This document shows, piece after piece, positions 35,165-43,691 of a stretch of 64,000 nucleotides of DNA. Origin of the DNA: Natrialbaceae archaeon (GTDB taxonomy: Archaea; Halobacteriota; Halobacteria; Halobacteriales; Natrialbaceae). The translations under genes were made by a program, and so were the position numbers. Location of the stretch: contig PWMF01000003.1 in the NCBI GenBank assembly GCA_003559215.1, forward strand, positions 1 through 64,000, given 5' to 3'. Positions within the stretch are counted from its first letter, which is position 1. Every line of letters begins with the position of its first letter. The notes under the pieces are model-generated. The model searched no databases. It was not told the origin of the DNA and saw only the letters and a program-made list of their open reading frames with translations.

Positions 35165-36300
35165 TACTCGAACTCGAGGCTCTGACCCACCGATACGGCG
35201 ACGAGTTGGCGGTCGACGACGTCTCGTTCGGGCTCGAGGAGGGCGAACTCGTCGCGCTGCTCGGCCCCAGCGGCTGCGGGAAGACGACGATCGTGCAGGC
35301 GATCGCCGGCCACGTCCGACCGACCGCGGGGCGGATCCTCCTACGCGACCGAGACGTCGCCGAGGAGCCGCCCGAAGCGCGTCGCGTCGGTGTCGTCTTC
35401 CAGGAATCGACGCTGTATCCCCACATGACCATCCGCGAGAACGTCGCCTACGGCCTCGCGTCCCGTGACATCGAAGCCGGGAGACGGGCGGAACTGGTAA
35501 CGGAGTACCTCGAGCTGGTCGCCCTCCGCGATCAGCGGGACGCGTACCCCGCCGAACTGAGCGGGGGTCAACAGCGCCGGGTCGAACTGGCTCGAGCCCT
35601 GGCGCCACAGCCGGACGTACTGCTGCTCGACGAACCGCTCTCGGCGCTCGATCGAGCGCTTCGCGAGCGGCTTCGGGAGGAGATCGCCCGCATTCAGGAC
35701 GAGACCGGAGTCACGACCCTGTTCGTCACCCACGATCAGGAGGAGGCGATGTCACTCGCGGACCGACTCGTCGTGATGGGCGACGGTCGGATCGCCGGCG
35801 ACGGAACGCCCCGGGCGCTGTACGAATCGCCGCCGACCCCGTTCGTGGCGTCGTTTCTCGGCCGATCGAACGCGCTCCCGGCGACCGTCGTCGGTCGCGA
35901 GCCGTTGACCGTCGCACTGGGCGACCGGGAAATTACGCTGCCAAGCAGCGACCGATCCCTCCCAACGGGGACGCCCGTCACCTGTCACGTTCGTCCGGAG
36001 GACCTGTCGGTTCGATCCTCGGACGCCGCCGGAACCGGCGGAACGGCGCCCCTGCTCTCGGGCAACGTCGCGGACGTCACGGACGTAGGCCGGCGGTACG
36101 ACCTGACGGTTCGGATCGAGACCGGCGACGAACTCGTCGTCGAAGCCGTCGACGATCCGCCGACGGCCGGCGAGCGACTCGCGATCGAACTCCCCCGGGA
36201 TCGGATCGCGGTATTCGATGCCGACGGGTGCGAGCGGGACCGTCGTGCCGTTGCGACCGGAGTGGAGAGCCGTCCCCCGGTGGTGCCATCCGATGAGTAA
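35161..36300 (+). CDS. tungstate/molybdate-type ABC ATP-binding protein with C-terminal TOBE-like region
   Basis: Walker A GPSGCGKTT, LSGGQQRR, VLLLDEPLSALDRAL, HDQEEAMSLADR; ATGA overlap with permease. Confidence 0.93.
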   Translation: MILELEALTHRYGDELAVDDVSFGLEEGELVALLGPSGCGKTTIVQAIAGHVRPTAGRILLRDRDVAEEPPEARRVGVVFQESTLYPHMTIRENVAYGLASRDIEAGRRAELVTEYLELVALRDQRDAYPAELSGGQQRRVELARALAPQPDVLLLDEPLSALDRALRERLREEIARIQDETGVTTLFVTHDQEEAMSLADRLVVMGDGRIAGDGTPRALYESPPTPFVASFLGRSNALPATVVGREPLTVALGDREITLPSSDRSLPTGTPVTCHVRPEDLSVRSSDAAGTGGTAPLLSGNVADVTDVGRRYDLTVRIETGDELVVEAVDDPPTAGERLAIELPRDRIAVFDADGCERDRRAVATGVESRPPVVPSDE

Positions 36301-36432
36301 CCGCTTCGGTTGTCTTCCTCGGTGAGTAGTCTCCCTCCGATCGATCGTTGTTTATTCCCTAATAGTTCGAAGAGGGTGTAACCAATTCCGGGGCCGAAAA
36401 GATAACGCCGGAGCGCTCGAGAGTACCCAGTT

Positions 36433-37434
36433 GTGACACCCCTCGACGTCGCGACGATTCCGGATCTGCTCAGGCTCATCGCGGTTCCGGTCTTCGGCTG
36501 GGCCGCCGTTCGCGACGTCAGAACCAGGCGGATCTCGAGTTCGCTCTGGATCCCGCTGGCGCTGCTCGGGGCGGTCCTCCTGCTGTGGGACGCCCTCGCG
36601 GCCCGGCCCGCCGGTCCCGCCGTCTGGCAGTACGAGTTTCTCGTCCCGGCGGCGATCAGCCTCGGCTTCGTCGTCCCCTTCGCGTACCTGTGCTGGTGGT
36701 TCGGCGCGTTCGGTGCTGCGGACGGGAAGGCGCTATTGGTGCTCGCGCTGCTGTTTCCGACGACGCCGCAGTACGTACTCGGCTCCTGGTCGATTCCCGT
36801 CGCGACGTCGCCGCTCGGGGCGTTCTCGTTTACGATTCTGACCAACACCGTCCTCGTCGCGCTCGCGATTCCGCTCGCCCTGGCGGCTCGCAACGTCGCC
36901 ACCGGTCAGCTCACGCGACTCGCCTTCGTCGGCCGACTCGTTCCCTGGGAACGGGTGTCGACGACCCACGGCAAGCTGCTCTCGGCGCCCGGCGATGACG
37001 GGGGTGGCGGGCTCGACCTCGACGCCCTCAGGATGTACCTCCGGTGGCGCGGCCTGACGCTCGCACAACTTCGGGCGCAGCCCGATCGGTTCCGGGATCC
37101 CGACACGCTTCCCGACGAGCCGAACCCGCCGACCGACGGAGCCGTCGCCGACGGATTGGATAACAGCGCGGGTTCCGCCCTCGAGGAGCCGATCCGAGAC
37201 GGGGGCGACCGATCGCGCGAGTACGACGACCCCTGGGGGGCCGAGCGGTTCCTCGAGGATATCGAGGGCACGGCGTACGGAACGTCGGCAGCGGAGCTTC
37301 GAGCGGGGCTCGAGACCCTCGCAATTCGCGATCGGGTCTGGATCTCGCCGGGGATGCCCTTCCTCGTCCCGCTGTTTCTCGGACTCGTCGTCGCGCTCAC
37401 CTACGGCGACGTACTGTTCGGGATCCTACTGTAG
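36433..37434 (+). CDS. A24-family (prepilin peptidase-like) membrane protease
   Basis: ATIPDLLRLIAVPVFGWAAVRDVRTRRISS..., GAFGAADGKALLVLALLFP; GTG start. Confidence 0.88.
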   Translation: MTPLDVATIPDLLRLIAVPVFGWAAVRDVRTRRISSSLWIPLALLGAVLLLWDALAARPAGPAVWQYEFLVPAAISLGFVVPFAYLCWWFGAFGAADGKALLVLALLFPTTPQYVLGSWSIPVATSPLGAFSFTILTNTVLVALAIPLALAARNVATGQLTRLAFVGRLVPWERVSTTHGKLLSAPGDDGGGGLDLDALRMYLRWRGLTLAQLRAQPDRFRDPDTLPDEPNPPTDGAVADGLDNSAGSALEEPIRDGGDRSREYDDPWGAERFLEDIEGTAYGTSAAELRAGLETLAIRDRVWISPGMPFLVPLFLGLVVALTYGDVLFGILL

Positions 37435-37656
37435 GGTCCGCTCGTACGCCGGGACGAGAGCCGTCCAGAAGAGGACGAACGCGGCGCCGACGCCGACGAC
37501 GAGCAGCCAGGGCCACTCCGCGCCGATCGGCAGCCCCCCCAAGAGAAGCGAGACGGTGCCGACGAGCAACAGCGCGGCGACGCAGACGCTCACGAGTTCG
37601 ATCGTCGTCGCGACGGGGTTGGCTCGCACTCGAGCGCCGACGTCGGGAACTACCAT
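37426..37656 (-). CDS. small two-TM membrane protein, unknown
   Basis: MVVPDVGARVRANPVATTIELVSVCVAALLLVGTVSLLLGGLPIGAEWPWLLVVGVGAAFVLFWTALVPAYERTLQ. Confidence 0.75.
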   Translation of the reverse strand: MVVPDVGARVRANPVATTIELVSVCVAALLLVGTVSLLLGGLPIGAEWPWLLVVGVGAAFVLFWTALVPAYERTLQ

Positions 37657-37698
37657 ACGCGACCCTCGAGCGAGGGGACCAAAACTGTCACGGCCGGA

Positions 37699-38118
37699 TC
37701 AGATCCGAGACTCGATGTCGGCGGCGATGTCGTCGAGTTCGTCGTCGGCCAGATCGGGCGCCTCGCCCGCGACGCCGTGGATCGGGCCGCCGCCGTCGCC
37801 CTCGAACCGGGGAACGATGTGGCAGTGAACGTGGGGAACCTCCTGGCCGGCTTCCTCACCGTTATTAAAGGCGACTGTCGAGGCGTCGGCGTCGACGGCT
37901 TCCTCGACGGCCGGAACCATTCTGTGGATCGTCGCGTAGAGGTCCGTCGCGACGTCGTCTGGGACGTCGTTCAGTCGCTCGTACTCCGCTTTCGGAATTA
38001 CCAGCGTGTGGCCCGGCGCCAGCGGGTTGGCGTCGAGGAAGGCGACGGTGGTCTCGTCCTCGTACACGATGCGTGCCGGAATCTCTCCCTCGACGATCTG
38101 CGTGAAGATCGTACCCAT
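37699..38118 (-). CDS. HIT family protein
   Basis: TIFTQIVEGEIPARIVYEDETTVAFLDANPLAPGHTLVIPK..., HVHCHIVPRFEGD. Confidence 0.95.
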   Translation of the reverse strand: MGTIFTQIVEGEIPARIVYEDETTVAFLDANPLAPGHTLVIPKAEYERLNDVPDDVATDLYATIHRMVPAVEEAVDADASTVAFNNGEEAGQEVPHVHCHIVPRFEGDGGGPIHGVAGEAPDLADDELDDIAADIESRI

Positions 38119-38168
38119 ACGCCAGTGTGTGTCGGCTCGCCGTAAGAAGGTTACCCGGCGATCCGCGC

Positions 38169-38606
38169 TCAGAACTGGACGTGAGACGTCGAACTCGGCC
38201 CCTCGTCGCCGCCGTCGTCGCTCATCCCACCCTCCCGGAGGAAGCTGACGTCGTCGTCGGTCAGATACACTTCCCCGCCCTCGACCTCGATCCCGACGTC
38301 GACCAGCGTCGTGTTCGCCGCCTCTCCGTTATCGCAGTAGCCCGAGCAAGTCTCGAACACCGAGCCGTGTTTCGGACAGACGATCCCGCCGTCGCGGATC
38401 ACGGCGCCGATCCCCTCTCGGTGGAGCCGCTGGTTCTCGTGGGTACACCGGTTGATCCATGCCTCGATGGGGGCGCGCTCGTCGTCGTCGTCACAGGGGA
38501 CGAGGATCACCTCCTCCTCGTCGCCGCGACCGTTCCGAACGGTAAACAGCCAGGAGCCGTCCTCGAGAACCGTTTCGACGCTCGTCAGTCGGTGTCGAAC
38601 CGCCAT
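38169..38606 (-). CDS. Rieske 2Fe-2S domain protein
   Basis: NRCTHENQRLHREGIGAVIRDGGIVCPKHGSVFETCSGYC. Confidence 0.93.
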   Translation of the reverse strand: MAVRHRLTSVETVLEDGSWLFTVRNGRGDEEEVILVPCDDDDERAPIEAWINRCTHENQRLHREGIGAVIRDGGIVCPKHGSVFETCSGYCDNGEAANTTLVDVGIEVEGGEVYLTDDDVSFLREGGMSDDGGDEGPSSTSHVQF

Positions 38607-38630
38607 ACCTCGAGTTGGGCGGCGAACGGT

Positions 38631-39368
38631 TTAGGCGTCGGGGCCGTCCGAGACGAACTCGTCGAGCGTGGCGCCGACCTCGGCGAGGTACTCCTCGGGA
38701 TCGTACCCCATGCGGACGATCCAGACGTCCTGGTAGGACGGGTGGAGGATCGGCACGAGCCAGGTGTCGAGGGTCTCACAGCGGACGGGCTCGAGGACCG
38801 ACTCGATGAACCCCTCGAGCCCCCGCTCCTCGGCCGTCAGCACGGATTTCGTCGCGTGCTTACCCGTCGCGAGGACGACGTCGGGCTCGATGGTCTCGAC
38901 CTCGGTTACCAGGTGGGCCCGGCAGTTCGCCCGCTCCGCCTCGGTGGGTTCGCGGTTGCTGGTCGGATCGTCCTCGCTCGCCGGAAAGCACTTCACCGCG
39001 TTCGTGTAGTACGACCGCTCGTCGTGGCCGACCCGCTCGAGCATCCGCCGGATCCGACGGCCCGAGTGACGGGAGGTGTAGGCCTTCCCGGTCCAGTTTC
39101 CCCCCTTCCAGCGGTCAGCGTCTGGGTTTCCGGGTCCCGGCGCCTCGCCGACGACGAGCACGTCGGCGTCGAGCGGGCCGGTTCCCCACGAGATGCAGTT
39201 TCGATCCTCGGCGAGGGCGGGACAGCGCCGACAGTCGGGTTCGAGGACGTTTCTCGAGTCGGGAAACGGCGGCTCGACTGGTCCGGACTCGTCGTTCGAA
39301 GCTGGCACGGGCTCGTTCGGGGCTCGAGGCGTATAGACCGGTCGGATCGTCGGCAGAGTGAGGGACAA
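38631..39368 (-). CDS. uracil-DNA glycosylase family protein (Fe-S type)
   Basis: CRRCPALAEDRNCISWGTGPLDADVLVVGEAPGPGNPDAD..., YYTNAVKCFPASED, VLATGKHATKSVL, PILHPSY. Confidence 0.92.
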   Translation of the reverse strand: MSLTLPTIRPVYTPRAPNEPVPASNDESGPVEPPFPDSRNVLEPDCRRCPALAEDRNCISWGTGPLDADVLVVGEAPGPGNPDADRWKGGNWTGKAYTSRHSGRRIRRMLERVGHDERSYYTNAVKCFPASEDDPTSNREPTEAERANCRAHLVTEVETIEPDVVLATGKHATKSVLTAEERGLEGFIESVLEPVRCETLDTWLVPILHPSYQDVWIVRMGYDPEEYLAEVGATLDEFVSDGPDA

Positions 39369-39400
39369 GTTTACCTTCGTCGGAGGGCTTCAGGACGGCA

Positions 39401-39628
39401 ATGGGTTCCGAACTCCTCGTCGAATCGCTCGTACTGTTGCTCTACGTCCTCGCCGCGGCCGTTCTGACCGCCGGGGGGCTCGCCGCGGAGTACGCGAGCC
39501 TCCAGCACTTCGGCTCGGGCGAAGCCGTCGTCGCGCTGTGGCTCGCCGGCCTCGGCGCGATCATGCTCTACGCTGGCGTCTACGGTATCGGCTACCAGAA
39601 GGTCCTCGCGTCGGTTCGCTCGAGCTAG
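39401..39628 (+). CDS. small haloarchaeal two-TM protein
   Basis: MGSELLVESLVLLLYVLAAAVLTAGGLAAEYASLQHFGSGEAVVALWLAGLGAIMLYAGVYGIGYQKVLASVRSS. Confidence 0.75.
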   Translation: MGSELLVESLVLLLYVLAAAVLTAGGLAAEYASLQHFGSGEAVVALWLAGLGAIMLYAGVYGIGYQKVLASVRSS

Positions 39629-39918
39629 CTCAAGTCGGCCAGGACGGCCGCATCGTGGACGAGTTTGACCAGTAGCGCGAGTGCACCGCCGTCGTAGAGT
39701 ACGGCACCGACAAGCGCCGTGAGCGCACCGACCCCTTCGTAGAGCGCGTTCAGTAGGCCCCGGAACTCCACGAACGCCGGCATTGCGGCTCCCGTCTCGA
39801 GCATCCACCAGCCGACGACGACCGTGAGGAGTTTCAGGACTTCCCGATCGAACAGGACTCCGACTGTGCCGCGGGTCTCGAGGGAACGCTCGTCACTCGG
39901 CCTTCGAGCGTTCGTCAC
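39625..39918 (-). CDS. small membrane protein, unknown
   Basis: MTNARRPSDERSLETRGTVGVLFDREVLKLLTVVVGWWMLETGAAMPAFVEFRG...; stop overlaps previous gene. Confidence 0.75.
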   Translation of the reverse strand: MTNARRPSDERSLETRGTVGVLFDREVLKLLTVVVGWWMLETGAAMPAFVEFRGLLNALYEGVGALTALVGAVLYDGGALALLVKLVHDAAVLADLS

Positions 39919-39925
39919 GGCTCGC

Positions 39926-40075
39926 TCACCCCTCGTCCGGCCGCTCCTCGGGTACGTACTCCCGGCTCGGCCCCTTCGGCGTGGCGTCTCGTATCGCCAG
40001 CCGGGTGCCGACGTACGACGCCGTCGTCAGAAACGCGAAGACGAACGTGAGCCCGATTAGACTGCTAATCGCCAT
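39926..40075 (-). CDS. 49-aa single-TM small protein (not in ORF track)
   Basis: Reverse-strand translation MAISSLIGLTFVFAFLTTASYVGTRLAIRDATPKGPSREYVPEERPDEG*. Confidence 0.6.
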   Translation of the reverse strand: MAISSLIGLTFVFAFLTTASYVGTRLAIRDATPKGPSREYVPEERPDEG

Positions 40076-40254
40076 GTAGGCACAACAATAATCCAACATA
40101 TAGTGTTTGTTCTACGTTCGGATCCTGAATACGAAGTCGACGGGTCTCGGACGAGCCTTTTCCGGGACGTGGCGACCGTGGAGGGCGTCGACTCTCGTCG
40201 AGCCGAACCTGCAATATCGATTCCTCTTTACCGTCCCGTGCAATTACGTCTGGT

Positions 40255-43200
40255 ATGAGCAGGTTCGGCGAGGTCGACGACCAGTACGACCCCCACGCCC
40301 TAGAGCAACGGGTCTTCGACTACTGGGACGACGTCGACGCCTACGAACAGACGGTCGAGCACCGATCCGACGGCGACTCCTTCTTCTTCGTCGACGGCCC
40401 GCCGTACACCTCCGGGTCGGCACACATGGGAACGACCTGGAACAAGTCCCTGAAGGACGTCTACATCCGCTTCCTGCGGATGCAGGGGTACGACGTCACC
40501 GACCGTCCGGGCTACGACATGCACGGGCTGCCGATCGAAACCAGAGTCGAGGAACGGCTCGGCTTCGAGAACAAGAAGGACATCGAGGAGTTCGGCGAGG
40601 ACGAGTTCATCCGGGAGTGCAAGGAGTACGCCGACGAACAGCTCGAGGGCCTGCAGTCCGACTTCCAGGACTTCGGCGTCTGGATGGACTGGGACGACCC
40701 TTACCGGACCGTCGAACCCGAGTACATGGAGGCGGCCTGGTGGGGCTTCTCGAAGGCCGCAGAGCGCGGCTTAGTCGAGAAGGGCCACCGTTCGATCTCG
40801 CAGTGTCCGCGCTGTGAGACCGCTATCGCGAACAACGAGGTCGAGTACGAGGACGTCGAGGACCCCTCGATCTACGTCAAGTTCGACCTCGCCGACCGGG
40901 AGGGGTCGGTCGTCATCTGGACGACGACGCCGTGGACGATCCCGGCGAACACGTTCGTCGCCGTCGATCCCGACCTGACCTACCAGGGCGTGCGCGCAGA
41001 GAAGGACGGCGAGGAGGAGGTCATCTACGTCGCCGAAGAGTGCGTCGAGGGCGTCCTCAAGGAGGGCCGCTACGACGATTACGAGGTCCTCGAAACCGTT
41101 ACGGGCGAGGAGATGATCGGCTGGGAGTACGAACACCCCCTCGCCGACGAGGTTCCCGACCACGTCGCCGTCGACGATGCCCTCCAGATCTACGACGCGG
41201 AGTACGTCGAGGCCGATCGAACCGGACTCGTCCACTCCGCGCCCGGCCACGGTGAGGAGGACTTCGAGCGCGGTCGCGAACTGGGCCTGCCGATCTTCTG
41301 TCCGGTCGCTGGCGACGGCGTCTACACCGGCCAGGCTGGCAAGTACGAGGGTCAGTTCGTCAAGGAGGCCGACGAGGAGCTCATCGCCGACCTCGAGGAC
41401 AACGGGGCGATGCTGTCCTCGGGAACGGTCCACCACAGTTACGGTCACTGCTGGCGCTGCGATACGGGCATCGTCCAGATCGTCACCGACCAGTGGTTCA
41501 TCACGATCACCGACGTCAAGGACGAACTGCTCGAGAACATCGAGGACAGCGAGTGGCATCCGCAGTGGGCCCGGGACAACCGGTTCCGTGACTTCGTCGA
41601 GGACGCCCCCGACTGGAACGTCTCCCGCCAGCGCTACTGGGGCATTCCCCTCCCCGTCTGGACGCCCGAGGATCGGGACGACGACGAGGACATGATCGTC
41701 GTTTCCGACCGCGAGGAGCTCGTCGAGCGCGTCGACCAGGAGATCGAGTACGATTCCGTCGATCTCCACAAGGACACCGTCGACGACTTGACGATCACTG
41801 AGGACGGGAAGACGTACACCCGCGTTCCCGACGTGTTCGACGTCTGGCTCGACTCCTCGGTGGCCTCCTGGGGCACGCTGAACTTCCCCTCGGACGACAG
41901 CCGGTTCGACGAGCTCTGGCCCGCCGACCTCATCCTCGAGGCCCACGACCAGACCCGCGGTTGGTTCTGGTCCCAGCTCGGGATGGGCACCGCGGCGCTG
42001 GGCGAGAGCCCCTACCAGGAGGTCCTGATGCACGGCCACGCGCTGATGCCCGACGGCCGCGCGATGAGCAAGTCCAAGGACATCTTGATCGATCCCCACG
42101 AGGCGATCGACCGCCACGGCCGGGACGTGATGCGACTGTTCCTGCTGTCGAACAACCCCCAGGGCGACGACATGCGCTTCTCCTGGGACGGGATGGCCAC
42201 GATGGAGGACAACCTCCGGACGCTGTGGAACGTCTTCCGGTTCCCGCTTCCATACATGCGTCTCGATGGGTTCGATCCCCAGCAGACGACGCTCGACGAG
42301 GTCGACGACGACCTCGAGCTGATCGACGAGTGGGTGCTCGCCCGGCTGCAGTCGACGAAAGCCGAGATGACCGAGGCGTTCGAGGACTACCGTCAGGACA
42401 GGGCCCTGGACGCCTTGCTCGAGTTCGTCGTCGAGGACGTTTCCCGCTTCTACGTCCAGGCGGTCCGCGAACGGATGTGGGAGGAGGAGGACAGCGCCTC
42501 CAAGGAGGCTGCCTACGCGACGATCTACCAGGTGCTTCGGGAGACCGTCGCCCTGCTTGCCCCCTACGCGCCGTTCGTCAGCGACGAGATCTACGGCATC
42601 CTCACGGACGAGGCCGAGCACGACACCGTTCACATGTGCGACTGGCCCGCCGTCGAGGAGTTCTGGGTCGACGACCAGCTCGAGGACGACGTTGCCTTCC
42701 TGCGGGCGATCGAGGAAGCGGGCGCCAACGCCCGCCAGCAGGCCGGCCGCAAGCTGCGCTGGCCCGTTCCGCGAGTCGTCGTCGCGGCCGACGACGAGCG
42801 CGTCGCCGAAGCGGTCGAGCGCCACGCCGACCTGCTCGAGGACCGGCTCAACGCTCGCGAGATCGAACTCGTCTCGGCGGAAAACCGCTGGGAGGAGCTT
42901 CAGTACAGCGCCGAGGCCGACATGAGCGAACTCGGTCCGGCCTTCGGCGGCCGCGCCGGACAGGTAATGAACGCGCTCAACGAAGCCCGCATCGACGAAC
43001 CGGACCTCGAGACCCTCGAGGAGGCCGTCGCGGACGTGCTCGAGGATGGCGAATCGATCGAGGAGTCGATGGTCTCCTTTGTCACCGAGACGCCCGACGA
43101 CATCGCCGGCACCGCCTTCTCGCTCGACGGCGACGACCGCGGCGTCGCGTACGTCGACGCCTCGCTGACCGAGGACATCGAGAGCGAGGGGTACGCCCGC

Positions 43201-43455
43201 GAGGTCATCCGTCGGGTCCAGGAGATGCGCAAGGAGCTCGACCTGGACGTCGAGGAACGGATCCTCCTCGAGGTCGAGATCGACGACGACCGCGTGGCCT
43301 CGCTCGTCGAGGAACGCGAGGATCTGATCCGCGAGGAGGTCCGGGCCGACGAACTGCGGACCGTCGAGGACGGCCACCGCAAGGAGTGGGACGTCGACGG
43401 GGTCGGAATGGAGATCGCGCTCGAGCCGGTTGCGGCGGCAGAAGCGTCGGACTAA
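40255..43455 (+). CDS. ileS: isoleucyl-tRNA synthetase
   Basis: FFVDGPPYTSGSAHMGTTWNKSLKDVYIRFLRMQGYDVTDRPGYDMHGLPIE...; KMSKS-like AMSKSKDILIDP; 1066 aa. Confidence 0.98.
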   Translation: MSRFGEVDDQYDPHALEQRVFDYWDDVDAYEQTVEHRSDGDSFFFVDGPPYTSGSAHMGTTWNKSLKDVYIRFLRMQGYDVTDRPGYDMHGLPIETRVEERLGFENKKDIEEFGEDEFIRECKEYADEQLEGLQSDFQDFGVWMDWDDPYRTVEPEYMEAAWWGFSKAAERGLVEKGHRSISQCPRCETAIANNEVEYEDVEDPSIYVKFDLADREGSVVIWTTTPWTIPANTFVAVDPDLTYQGVRAEKDGEEEVIYVAEECVEGVLKEGRYDDYEVLETVTGEEMIGWEYEHPLADEVPDHVAVDDALQIYDAEYVEADRTGLVHSAPGHGEEDFERGRELGLPIFCPVAGDGVYTGQAGKYEGQFVKEADEELIADLEDNGAMLSSGTVHHSYGHCWRCDTGIVQIVTDQWFITITDVKDELLENIEDSEWHPQWARDNRFRDFVEDAPDWNVSRQRYWGIPLPVWTPEDRDDDEDMIVVSDREELVERVDQEIEYDSVDLHKDTVDDLTITEDGKTYTRVPDVFDVWLDSSVASWGTLNFPSDDSRFDELWPADLILEAHDQTRGWFWSQLGMGTAALGESPYQEVLMHGHALMPDGRAMSKSKDILIDPHEAIDRHGRDVMRLFLLSNNPQGDDMRFSWDGMATMEDNLRTLWNVFRFPLPYMRLDGFDPQQTTLDEVDDDLELIDEWVLARLQSTKAEMTEAFEDYRQDRALDALLEFVVEDVSRFYVQAVRERMWEEEDSASKEAAYATIYQVLRETVALLAPYAPFVSDEIYGILTDEAEHDTVHMCDWPAVEEFWVDDQLEDDVAFLRAIEEAGANARQQAGRKLRWPVPRVVVAADDERVAEAVERHADLLEDRLNAREIELVSAENRWEELQYSAEADMSELGPAFGGRAGQVMNALNEARIDEPDLETLEEAVADVLEDGESIEESMVSFVTETPDDIAGTAFSLDGDDRGVAYVDASLTEDIESEGYAREVIRRVQEMRKELDLDVEERILLEVEIDDDRVASLVEEREDLIREEVRADELRTVEDGHRKEWDVDGVGMEIALEPVAAAEASD

Positions 43456-43691
43456 CTACGTTCAGCAGCAACTTCCCGACCTCCCGGCCCCGCTCTGATT
43501 CCGGCGTCGGACCCTGTCGGCACCGAAAAGAAAGATCACGGTCCTCGCTCCGATAGCTCCGGTACCCGCACGCGACGGCCATTTTACGACGCTGTCCGAA
43601 CAGCGATCTCGTGTGATCGCTTGCCGTTTCGGTTCGTTCGGCTCGCTGCAGTGGGTGAGGAAACCCGCTGTGGCCCGCTCGAGGGCGGGTG

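Noticed and set aside
40771-43377. 868-aa antisense ORF opposite ileS, plus other long antisense ORFs (e.g. 15584..17338, 3148..4143, 25984..27372)
   Set aside because: They mirror strongly supported genes on the opposite strand. Long antisense ORFs are expected from GC-rich third positions in haloarchaeal DNA, and their sequences show Arg/Asp/Gly-biased composition without recognizable motifs.
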